The position numbers were made by a program, and so were the translations under genes. Shown piece after piece: positions 10,639-19,475 of a stretch of DNA of 64,000 nucleotides (within the stretch, counting starts at the first letter, position 1; every line of letters begins with the position of its first letter). Origin of the DNA: Mucor mucedo (taxonomy: Eukaryota; Mucoromycota; Mucoromycetes; Mucorales; Mucoraceae); assembly GCF_025094135.1 (NCBI RefSeq), contig NW_026252349.1:62001-126000 (forward strand), written 5' to 3'. The notes beneath the pieces are model-generated. The model had not been told where the DNA came from, ran no database searches, and saw only the letters and a program-made list of their open reading frames with translations.

Positions 10639-11884
10639 CTTTAAAATAGTGACCGGCTTTAGCGAATTCCTTTTTTATGCCTGATCATGATTTAGCTATC
10701 ATTTATCAGTGATGATGAGATATGAATTTATTATGTATAATCTATATGTGTGATTTAGCACACGATTGAGACATTGCCTGATATCAACGTTCTCATCTTC
10801 TTGGATGGCACGCAAAAAAATTGTATTTTGAGAATGAGTGTGCATGTGTAGTGATGTTGTGGGCTGTCACTACATATTTTTCGAGCCTTTCATGTCGCTC
10901 TGGTACCCAACCAATACCATCAATAGAGGTTTAACAGATATAATACGATCACCAGGAGCCAAAGAGCTAGATGTACTCATATTGCTTCCAGGTGTACCCG
11001 GCTTACCAGACAAGGATCTATCAGAGTCCATGCTGGTAAAAAAGGGCAGTTATTTGAAGTAAGAAGTTTGCTACACACCCAGAGGAATGTTTTGCAGACC
11101 ATTTGGTAATGGGGGTGAGCTGGTGGGTCTTTGGGGGTCTAAAAACGATATAATAGCGATTACGTAGCATCAAAATAATAAAAGTTTATTGGATAAAAAT
11201 GTATACAAATAATCATAAAAAAACTGTTGCTTTGGATGAGGATGTCCAGCCGTAACGCGATAAAAGCAAATACCAAAAGATAGAAGAGAAAGACACTATT
11301 GTAAAAAGCATGTTAGAAAACCGAAGGGTAGTATTGGCATTAGCCTAAATACGCGTACCTTGTAACTTTACGAGAGGGACAAGCAGAGGAAAAATTACAC
11401 TAAAAATTCATTTTAGAAAGGAAAAATGATATAAAAAAGATGGAAATGTCATACCATACTAGGATTCAGAACGCCAAAAGTGAAAAGCAGCTTAAGAGAA
11501 GATATAATATGTTAATAAATGCACTAAAAACAAGATTTAACAAAAACGCGTGTATATTACCCACAGTACACAAAGCAATACTTGCATTCAATTTTCTGTT
11601 GATTAATGAACTGTTAATCAGGTTCTTATAATATGTGTATTAATTGCCTTAAGACGATGGCTTCTTAAAGACGAAACGAAAGTTAATCATATTTTTTATT
11701 AAAAAAGGGAGATAGAAGGGAGAAAGAAGGCAGAAAGAAGGGAGAAAGAAGAGAGAAAGGAGAAAAAAAAGAAAAAATGTGATTTAAAAGTATCAGCATT
11801 TTGTTACACTACATGAGACCAAATCTGTAAATGAAGGCAGTTAAAATTTTTTGTCAAACTTCGTAATTTACAATTATACTCACA
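10639..11884. other. Mostly non-coding; one short minus-strand open frame
   Basis: A minus-strand ATG near 11032 opens a frame of about 50 codons (MDSDRSLSGKPGTPG...) preceded by CCCTTTTTTACCAG, which could be a splice acceptor. Upstream is an A/T-rich stretch (11150-11420) laid out like the LTR-plus-gag starts elsewhere in the window. Between 11700 and 11780 lies a purine tract of GGGAGAAAGAA repeats. None of this is firm. Confidence 0.3.
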
Positions 11885-12032
11885 ACGCAAAGCAACGTCT
11901 TTTAACGAATTCTCTATTTACAACGATGATACTTACTGCACAATTTGTCACATAAATCTCACAACCAATACTGACCTTAACCGTCATCAAAGAATCATCC
12001 ATGGGCGTGCAAGAAACGCACATGTTGAGTAA
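11885..12032 (+). pseudogene. C2H2 zinc-finger gene remnant (last exon)
   Basis: An open frame ending in TAA at 12030-12032 encodes a single C2H2 finger, CTICHINLTTNTDLNRHQRIIH (two Cys two apart, 12 residues, then His-X4-His), preceded by FNEFSIYNDDTY. No start codon is seen and the upstream part is missing. C2H2 fingers occur both in fungal transcription factors and near transposon proteins, so the parent cannot be named. Confidence 0.5.
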
Positions 12033-12054
12033 GAATTCACCGCAAAATTTCTAT

Positions 12055-12355
12055 GGCGGTCAATTTTTGATCAAATAATAACCCGCAAAAATGCGATGAA
12101 TTTTTGACCCCAATCAACGGGACGGCGGTCAATTTTTCACCGTAATCGCGGCGATGGCGGTAAATTTTCACACTTTTCGACCGTAATCTTCGCGAATGCG
12201 ATCAATTTCTTCACTTTTTGACCGTAATCTTCGCGAATGCGATCAATTTCTACACTTTTTGGCCGTATTTATCAAGAATGCGATACTATTATTGGTCGTA
12301 TTTATCACGAATGTCATCAATTGTTTTACTATTATTGGCCGTATTTCAGCGGTAT
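12055..12355 (+). repeat. Degenerate minisatellite, unit about 41 bp
   Basis: About seven units built on GCGATCAATTTCTTCACTTT followed by TTGACCGTAATCTTCGCG. The clearest are 12196-12236 and 12237-12277, and earlier units are GGCGGTCAATTTT variants. The overlapping open frames at 12196 and 12237 are artefacts of this periodicity. Confidence 0.7.
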
Positions 12356-12514
12356 CCTTAAATTATCCCTTGCTTATCAAAATTTATACCCTTGTATTAT
12401 GAACAGTTATGTGTTTATGTTATGAAAATTTTTATTTATTTTTTATTAAATGTTTATAAAATAATAACGGCGAAAGGGATTATGGATTATGAGGTGAAAT
12501 TACAGGTAAAATGG

Positions 12515-12760
12515 AAGGGTATTATACAAATAGAAAAGCTACATACCTAAAATTAAAGATATTAGTGGGTGGCTTATGTAGATTACAGTGCTGTTTTACT
12601 TACCTTATCTTATCGCGTGCTTTGTATTGACACGTAAGAGTATTATACGAATAGAAGAGCTACATATCTAGAGTTAAAATTATTAATGGGTGGCTTACAC
12701 AGGTCACAATCACTTATTTATTTACCTTAGCATAGCCTAGCGAGAGTTTTGTATGCATTA
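12515..12760 (+). repeat. Tandem duplication, two diverged units of about 120 bp
   Basis: GGGTATTATACAAATAGAAA at about 12517 recurs as GAGTATTATACGAATAGAAG at about 12638. Both are followed by AGCTACATAYCT and GGGTGGCTTA at equal spacing. No coding potential is seen. Confidence 0.65.
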
Positions 12761-13140
12761 TATCTATAGAATACAGTGTTAGAGTATAATACAATCAAAT
12801 ATAATCACTGACTTACATTACAATTGAATGGTTACAACCAAAAAGAGCAGGTTTAGTTAGTTGCACAGAAGAATATTGAACTTACCTTCACGGATGCGAG
12901 AAGTCCACTAACTAGTTTACCTTATAGTTAGGGATGGGATGGGGGCTGGACATCTCTATATTTACATCAAAGCTAAATACAAAAAAAAAATTGTTAGGGG
13001 AAGAAAAGAAAAAAATAGAAGGTTTTTTATACAAACTTTTTTAGTTGACTTTTAAAAAAAACGGATCTAAGCATTACGAGACCGTTGATTTCGTCTTGTT
13101 TCACCTCCTGCATTTGAATTGGCAAGCTGTTTCTTCGCAC

Positions 13141-13245
13141 CAGACACCCCCTCGGACACCTCCTCAGACACCTCCTCAGACACCTCCTCAGACACCTCCT
13201 CAGACACCTCCTCAGACATCTCCTCAGACACCTCGTCAAGCACAT
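13141..13245 (-). repeat. 12-bp coding minisatellite (Val-Ser-Glu-Glu)n
   Basis: ACCTCCTCAGAC repeats about seven times on the plus strand. On the minus strand it encodes SEEVSEEV repeats in frame with the gene, so copy-number changes keep the frame. Confidence 0.9.
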
Positions 13246-13459
13246 TGTCAAACACATCGTCAGACAAAGAGTTGAGAATGTCTCTGTTAGAAGAGACTGA
13301 CGGAGCATCGTCGTCTGGCATTCTGACCCGCCCAAAAGAACTCAAAGTACTCATGCTGACATTGAATGCGGACGTGTTACCCAGAGACATTTCGGATAAC
13401 CCCAAGCTGTCAAAGTTGTTGGACACGCCTGAGAAAACTGGACGTCGTACTGGCTGATC

Positions 13460-13519
13460 CTACAATAAGCTCAGTTAGATACCACATTATGAACCATTGT
13501 ATACAAAAATATTACTTAC
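13460..13519 (-). other. Intron of the 13-kb gene
   Basis: Minus-strand GTAAGTAAT donor and TTATTGTAG acceptor; splicing joins DPDK to DQPVRRPVF in frame. Confidence 0.7.
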
Positions 13520-13721
13520 TTTATCTGGGTCAGCAATTTGAATGGCTGAAATCAGCATACGACGTGCCATCCAGTTCTTTTCAGCCACGGTACAGTGGCA
13601 TTACCGGGGTGTAAGCTTCTGCATCCGAGATCAACTGAGCGGCGAAAGTTGTTGGGAATGTGGAAATCGGTGTAGATTTATAAAATAAAAACAAGAAAAT
13701 TATCAAACTTGCAAAAATTAA

Positions 13722-13960
13722 CTCAGGCTTTATTAAACAAATAAAAGGGGGTCTTTATATACACATTATTTCAGACATTGATCACAGATGGGCTGATGAC
13801 AGTCGAGGGTAGATTCACCCAGATAATACTCGGATGTAATGATTCCATAAAGAAAGGCCATAATGAGATGTCAATAACAATAACATTCATTCTTAAACTG
13901 TGTATGTCTTGTAGCACAATATTCAGGGGGAAATGTAGTTCTTAATTCAGATAGCTGTGG
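13722..13960 (-). repeat. LTR-like region upstream of the 13-kb gene
   Basis: The sequence shares with the LTR at 10413-10638 the order of a CTTTATTAAA block, a TATATA block and AATAACAATAACATTC at similar spacing. The ends are not defined, so the call is tentative. Confidence 0.3.
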
Positions 13961-14026
13961 CACCTCAATGTGGCTGATGTAACCTTCATATGTTTTCATA
14001 TCAATGTTATTATTTAAATGTATGTC

Positions 14027-14251
14027 TTATACTTGTATGAAAGATGATATGAGATACGCCTCGGTCACGCTTTCAAAGTCTTTGATCTTGCTCTGGGTAT
14101 GCACTTCAATTGATCTAGATCCGAACATTATCATCATGGTATCAAGGTTTTCGACCAAACCATTATCCTTGTAGTGCGCAATTGCTCGACGGAGTTGATC
14201 TTGCAGATTCTCTATAAGTCGCAAAGTAAGAATATTTGTGGTATTTGACAA
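14027..14251 (-). other. Unrecognised 74-codon open frame next to an LTR-like repeat
   Basis: The frame begins at a TTG (no ATG) and reads NTTNILTLRLIENLQDQLRR..., a helical and charged sequence without known motifs. It starts where the repeat shared with 25138-25352 ends, and the first codons (SNTT) are also present at the other copy, so it may be the start of a retroelement ORF read from the repeat. Confidence 0.25.
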
Positions 14252-14455
14252 AATATTACAATGGAAAAGTAATGAGATAAAAGTATATTTTTATTAGAGG
14301 TAAAAATAGACTAAAAGCACTCTGCTGCTATGAAATAATTGATCCTTTTTATATTGCACAACTCTCCTGAGTTTTAATGATGAGTCAACTTTTCTGGTTT
14401 TGAAATAGATCTATACTCTGTTTCACTCCTTGGGTTAAATGAATACTACTCGTTA
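14252..14455 (-). repeat. LTR-like dispersed repeat family 2, copy A
   Basis: Matches 25138-25352 in inverted orientation. Shared blocks include CCAGAAAAGTTGACTCATCA, TTCATAGCAGCAGAGT and ACTTTTATCTCATTA. A TATAAAAAGGATC box and the downstream T-rich segment are LTR-like. Confidence 0.6.
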
Positions 14456-15104
14456 AAATTATTTCCAGTTAACGTTGTCCCATATCAGTGGATCGGGAGC
14501 ATATGTATTCTAATAAATCTTTAGTATTACGAGACACTTATTTATCATATCATGCAACGGTTACTGTAAAAGATGCATACTTGTTTGTCAAGTGTAATTG
14601 GCAATAGAACATAATAATTGATCATTTATTCATTATTTGTGTAATGAATAAATTACAATCCCAAATATAAAATGTCTTAACAATATTTGTTTATTTGGTT
14701 GTAGAAGATAGGTATCCATTAATTTATACACTATTTCTTTATACTCTTTATCAGCAGTTTAATTATATGAATATATAAGTAAATGAACCATTTATATTAA
14801 TAGCTGTTATATTCTCTCTCTGGGTAGCTATTCCGTTGAGAGAACTATTAATATTAAGTTTCTCTTTCTTACAATTTTTAATTTGATCTGAGAAGCTTCT
14901 CTTCTCGATCGGTGATATCGTAACTCAGTGGTATAGCATTCTGTATCCAACTGTCATTCGTATATCGTATTTAGGCCAATCATGCAATCTTTAATATAGA
15001 ATTATGTACTCGATGTAGGAGAAGTTGTATAGCAGTTTACAAGCGTATGCTGATATGCAACATCAAAGGTTGTTTTAATTTCATAGTTTATTTATTTAAA
15101 CGAT

Positions 15105-15220
15105 ACGAGGCTTTTTCAAAGCGCAGCGTACCGAACGATAGTGCAGGTCAAAAATTTACCGCAGCGCAGCGAAGGTCAAAATTTTTACCGAAACGGAGGT
15201 TTGGTTTGAAAAAGCCTCGT
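15105..15220. mobile_element. Small MITE-like inverted-repeat element, 116 bp
   Basis: ACGAGGCTTTTTCAAA (15105-15120) and its exact complement (15205-15220) bound a GC-richer interior with two AGGTCAAAAATTTACCG-like units. No target duplication is certain. Confidence 0.6.
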
Positions 15221-15789
15221 TATTCTTAAGTAAATCGTACCCAAATACGACACCATGGCCGGAATATTTGGTTACTGAATATTACACGCACTAAACTTTC
15301 TCTTTGGCATTTACGTAATGTCATATGCGGAGATGAATTTAGATCCTCACTTACTTTTGTTTTTACAAAGTAAGGCAGGAATTACTTCATAACATATTTA
15401 TTTAATCAGATATTACGTATAACATTATATCATATTCCTCTAACGCGTCACATATATTATCCGAAAGCCATCTAATCATTTAGTATAAATACCTATAGTT
15501 TTTGCTAGTAGAATTCCTTAATCTAAATTTCCTCAAAATAAAAGATGTCGTATTTGACGCCTAACTCCACGAATACAATTACTCTTATCTTGTCACTCAA
15601 TTATAATGCATATAAACTATGTATTATAAGTACCATATTGCGAATACATTCCTATTGGTACGACACAGTACCAGCTCCCTCATATGTCAAACTGAGTTCA
15701 GATTTCATAATCATTCCTGGATTGGTCGAGTAGCCGCCGAATCTTCTAGTTTCTCATAAATTTATTTTAGTAATCCAATCAAGGACCCT

Positions 15790-16045
15790 GTCATTGAATG
15801 GATAATCTATAATGCTCTATAAATGCCGGGTATGGGTCAACGAGCTTCTTGTATATAACAATAAGCTATGTTTCGTATGTAACTGATTTCTAAATCTAAT
15901 TCTACCATTTCCCAGTTTGCGGGTAAATATTCAATTCGATCTGCGCAGGAAAAATCTTGAAGTAATAATTGAATATAAAAAGGACCTCTATTTTTATCAT
16001 GACAAACTCTCCAACTTACAATAAAGGATTATAGAGTCTCATTTC
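15790..16045 (+). repeat. LTR-like dispersed repeat family 3, copy A
   Basis: Aligns in inverted orientation with 45700-45985. Shared blocks include CTTGTATATAACAATA, CCAGTTTGCG, GGAAAAATCTTGAAGTA and TTGAATATAAAA, the last a TATA-like box. Diverged but collinear. Confidence 0.6.
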
Positions 16046-16719
16046 TTTACTTGCTTTATTTTCCAATTTACATTTCCCTTTTTATTCTCAATTATCACAA
16101 AAGACATACAAAGTTCTAACAGTATTTTCTTTTGTTACCTTAATTTAATTTTTATCTCCATCCCGAACACATACTCCGGCTTTGTTAGAAGCAAATTCTC
16201 CAGAGGAAAAAGAACAATCAATCATTATGAGAAGAATTTTAAAACGGTTTTACCATGAATACAAAAATTTAAAGCATGATATTTCGTGTTTTTAAAACCC
16301 AATATGTGTGAAAAAGTGAAAAAAAAAAACTCGACATGATCAAAAGCTCCTCCACTTTTTTTTCCCGAAAAAATTTCGAGTTTTTGATTAGTTGATTTAA
16401 AAGACAGAATGTGTAAAAAATGTGTAAATCTGGCGGGGAGAACAGAAACCCGTTATTATATATTTGTGATCGTTTGCTGTTCATTGCAAAATGTATGAAT
16501 AAAAGATCAATCACAACTATTGTCTTTTACTGATAATTAAACATGACAAAAAAGTATGCATTTTTAACAGTAACCGTTGCAGGACCCGATAATTAGGTGT
16601 CTCATAACACTACAATTTTATAAGAATACTCTTGCTCTAGATCCACGGATTTGGTATAGCTGGAACTGAAAACAAAAACATTATATAGTACACCTAGGCT
16701 AAAAAAACTTACTTAAACA

Positions 16720-17030
16720 GATTAAATGCGGACGAATGGGCGAATAGTCATCTGGAGGTAAGCGTCCCGTTCAGATCTGAGCGGATAGCCGTCCGTGAGC
16801 GAGTATCCGTTAATTTTGGGTAAATAAACAATGGTACACAAAAAATAAAATTACTTCATTTACTCAAAAGGGTAACTATTCGTCCAGGGGTAACTGTTCG
16901 TTCATTCTGAGTAAAATATAAAGGTTGCACAAAAATGTAAGCTTTTTTATCCGTTACATTTACCTGCAGCAGACGAGTATCCGTCTATGGGCAAATACTT
17001 ACTCACATTGAGTAAATAAAATTCACTTCA
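16720..17030 (+). repeat. Cluster of short GTCTATGGGCAAATACTTAC / TATTCGTCC repeats
   Basis: Repeated motifs GACGAGTATCCGTC, GAGTAAATAAA and GGTAACTATTCGTCC are scattered here and resume at 17440-17580 on the other side of the LTR-like copy B. A related GGGTAAATGGGTAAAC cluster lies at 24995-25130. Confidence 0.5.
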
Positions 17031-17035
17031 TCCGT

Positions 17036-17432
17036 GTGGAAAAACGGTTTGTTTGACACGGAAAAATAAAAGATAAAAAAACAGGAAGAATAAGATTAAT
17101 ATTGCTTGTAGGCTTTTTTATTCTTATTAAAAGTGAATTCTTCTTTTATCTCTGAAAGAAAGGGGGGTATTTATAGCTATTTAAAGCGTGGGTAAAATTA
17201 TGGGCTCGTTTGTGTTCACTTGGTATTATTGGCTGCATTTACTAATGACTGATGAGCCTTATCAGTGTAGCCAATCTATTATTCGAAATGGGATCTTCTA
17301 TTGGAATATCTAATAACCTTGAGTTGTAAATGTATAACTCACGATATTTTTTATGCTATTATTTTTTATGAGTGTTATGATATTATGTACCTGTCGATCA
17401 AGGATCGATGGAATGATTTTATATGCGATTTT
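17036..17432 (-). repeat. LTR-like dispersed repeat family 1, copy B (solo)
   Basis: Inverted copy of 4105-4503, ending at the same TTTTTCCACA junction. It sits between two imperfect direct repeats (about 16976-17027 and 17460-17512), having inserted into the short-repeat cluster. No coding sequence adjoins it. Confidence 0.65.
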
Positions 17433-17728
17433 AGTACAATCCGTTCCACTGTCCTGCAGCAGACGAGCATTCGTCTATGGGCGGATACTTACCCAGATTG
17501 GGTGAATAAAAATTGAGATCCAAACCTTAAAATTACTCATTCATTTCATTTACCTGAAGCAGACGAGTATCTGTCTTAGTATCCTGCTGTCAAGAAGCCC
17601 CGTATACAAAAAAATTTATCTGCCTCCAGTCATCCCTCCGTCGTAACAGCAACCTCTAAAAAGTACATATAAACGGAGTCCTTTTTTTCCTTTTCTGTTT
17701 CCTTTTCCTTTTTCCTTTTTTCTTTTTT

Positions 17729-17813
17729 AGGGCCCTCACAAGCAACAAAATTATTTTTTTAAAGATCCCGATTAAGGACTTTATTATTATTTATTTTTTT
17801 TTGTGAAAGGTTA
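17729..17813 (+). repeat. Left terminal inverted repeat of the 6.5-kb element
   Basis: Near-identical inverted copy of 24135-24219; shared core ACAAGCAACAAAATTATTTT and AAAGATCCCGATT. Confidence 0.8.
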
Positions 17814-18163
17814 CTTCAGACTTCCAAAAGAAAGCTTTTTCCGAAATCCATGGCGTTGCTTTTTATTGACCCTTTTTGAACGATTAAAATATAAAGTTCA
17901 CTCAAAATGCTAACCTATCTGTTATTATTTTTCAAGGACTCTATTGTTTCGATATACTTTTTTTTCTAGAGAAAACAAAATGAACCTATCTCAAATTGTT
18001 ACAGTAGTTGCTGAATCGCAATAAATTTTATTTGGACTTGATGATGATATAAATATGATTATGGAATCAGACATTTCTACACTTTACCAACAACAAAGTC
18101 TCGACTACAGTTTTATTGCATTCTCGATGTTGCCTGTTCCATCAGATCGTGAAACTCCCAGTG

Positions 18164-18442
18164 TTAAAGAGGTGCACTACCAGTAGAATTAGCATCGTCT
18201 CGTCTGGTTCTGAACGTATCACAGAGGCGAATCCACTTGTTATTCATCGCTGCAAAGTCCCTTCTACCGTTGATAGCGTCACTGGCATTAAAAGCATCTT
18301 CCGTTGCCTTGTTCAAATTAAGCTTTGCTTGAGGTGAGCGAATAACACCCACGTTTACAACGTAATCGGAAAACAACTCGATCAAAACGTTGGTGCTTGC
18401 TGAATCCCATATGACGATGGTAGTGTACTTTTGGAAAGGCAT
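18164..18442 (-). CDS. Myb/SANT-like short protein (92 aa)
   Basis: ATG at 18442 opens MPFQKYTTIVIWDS. The pattern W...NVLIELFSDYVV...F(N)...MNNKWIRLCDTFR resembles the Myb/SANT-like domain found beside Harbinger-type transposases, with its conserved Trp and aliphatic spacing. It could be an accessory DNA-binding protein of the surrounding 6.5-kb element or a remnant of another one. It stops at 18164 without an obvious splice donor, shorter than a typical partner protein. A 34-A tract lies about 45 bp upstream of its start. Confidence 0.45.
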   Translation of the reverse strand: MPFQKYTTIVIWDSASTNVLIELFSDYVVNVGVIRSPQAKLNLNKATEDAFNASDAINGRRDFAAMNNKWIRLCDTFRTRRDDANSTGSAPL

Positions 18443-18487
18443 TTTGTTAAATAAAAATGAAGAGGATCACAAACACAACTCTTTTAT

Positions 18488-18488
<1 letters not shown>

Positions 18489-18522
<34 letters not shown>
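18489..18522 (+). repeat. Poly(A) tract of 34
   Basis: Uninterrupted A run read directly from the sequence. On the minus strand it is a poly(T) just upstream of the 18442 start. Confidence 0.9.
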
Positions 18523-18523
<1 letters not shown>

Positions 18524-18783
18524 AAAAACATTGGTGAGTTCAGTAGCCCAATTTGGCTGATTTTTCATCTGATAGAAGGATTCTGGGGTCGTTGGATTTT
18601 AATTCTTTATTGGGATATTTCGAAAATTTTGGCACTGGATAAAATTCGATGTTATTGTTAATCGCCTATATATATCCATTTAATTTTTTATTCATCTATT
18701 TGGCAAAATTGTGGCCCTATAACCATGTCTGGGGCTATCTTGAATTTTGAATTAATTATCCCAGAAAAAAAAATTAATTATTG

Positions 18784-18816
18784 AAAATCTCGGTGTCCGA
18801 AGGACACCGAGATTTT
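18784..18816. repeat. Perfect 15-bp-stem hairpin with GAA loop
   Basis: AAAATCTCGGTGTCC, loop GAA, then the exact complement. It lies in the 3' flank of the large minus-strand transposase gene. It looks like a stable RNA stem but no function is shown. Confidence 0.8.
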
Positions 18817-19061
18817 TACAGGAATACATTAATAAACGGCTTTTTTACTGAGCGAATGTCAATAATACTTCAAGTTTTAATAGAGGAAAAATACAGATGG
18901 CTAAGGTTTAAAATTATGTAAAAGAGGAATTTTGGCAGGTAGGCCCTGTTAAGGATATCATAGATATAATAATAAAGTTAATTGTCACATCGCATTATGG
19001 ATGGATAATAAATATAAAAGTTAATCATGAATCACGCATTACCCCACTTGTTCTCATCCTA

Positions 19062-19436
19062 ACGTTGGAGTCTGTACATAGGGCACATCCCTGTGTCGAG
19101 TAAATATTTATTCTGCAAAAGCAATACAATCGAATGGGTCTGGACTATAGAATATTAATAGATCCTGAGCACAAATATTACTCTTGTCATTTGATGTTAT
19201 AACTGTTGATCCCTCTGACTAATATTTATATACTCAGTATGGAAGGGCTAGAATTAAAGACATGTTGATTATTTACTATCACCAGATTACTACATCATGA
19301 TCCAATAAGGCGCTTACTATTCTCCCTAGAACTATCCCAGTTCTTTATATAAATATCCATAGTTTTTTCTCATAGACCAAATACATTATTTTTTCAATAC
19401 GTTTTTAATTATATTTTTTCGTCCATAAATAAAAGT
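19062..19436 (+). repeat. Possible Ty1/copia-type solo LTR with primer-site-like tail
   Basis: The segment starts GTTGGAGTCTGTACATAGG, has TTTATATAAATATCC as a TATA-like box, and ends in AATAAAAG followed by TGGTATCCAAGTTC. The latter resembles the TGGTATCAGAGC primer-binding site of Ty1/copia elements. A similar tail (AAAGTTCTAACAGTAT) occurs near 16110. No internal coding region follows. Confidence 0.35.
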
Positions 19437-19475
19437 GGTATCCAAGTTCTAACAGTATCACTTTTGGTTTATTTT

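Larger units (their letters stand above)
13067..13700 (-). pseudogene. Two-exon gag-like or unknown gene with a 12-bp coding minisatellite
   Basis: The last exon (13067-13459) encodes Ser-rich sequence, then a repeated Val-Ser-Glu-Glu tract and a basic tail (RRNQRSRNA). A canonical 60-nt intron (13460-13519, GTAAGTAAT...TTATTGTAG) joins it to an upstream exon ending WMARRMLISAIQIADPDK. Upstream of that the frame shifts once, near 13585, from a stretch FPTTFAAQLISDAEAYTPVM. I do not recognise the protein. Its position just downstream (on the minus strand) of an LTR-like region at 13722-13960 suggests a retrotransposon gag, but no zinc knuckle or capsid motif is visible. No clear start codon is found. 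Confidence 0.45.
14456..17728. other. Repeat-rich interval without a convincing gene
   Basis: No gene is supported. The short frames at 15047, 15545, 16269 and 17301 are small, lack motifs and fall inside repeats. The interval holds the small MITE 15105-15220, LTR-like repeats at 15790-16045 and 17036-17432, and minisatellite-like repeats at 16720-17030 and 17440-17580. Confidence 0.6.

Noticed and set aside
12055..12355. CRISPR-like spacing in the 41-bp array
   Set aside because: The whole unit is repeated and decays gradually; there are no distinct spacers and no cas genes.
13141..13245. Regular short direct repeats that could suggest a CRISPR array
   Set aside because: The repeats are contiguous 12-bp units with no spacers, lie in a coding frame, and the DNA is eukaryotic.
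14925..15000. tRNA-like A-box (GTAACTCAGTGGTATAGC)
   Set aside because: No matching B-box, anticodon arm or acceptor pairing could be found; at most a decayed tRNA-derived piece or an LTR-primer fragment.
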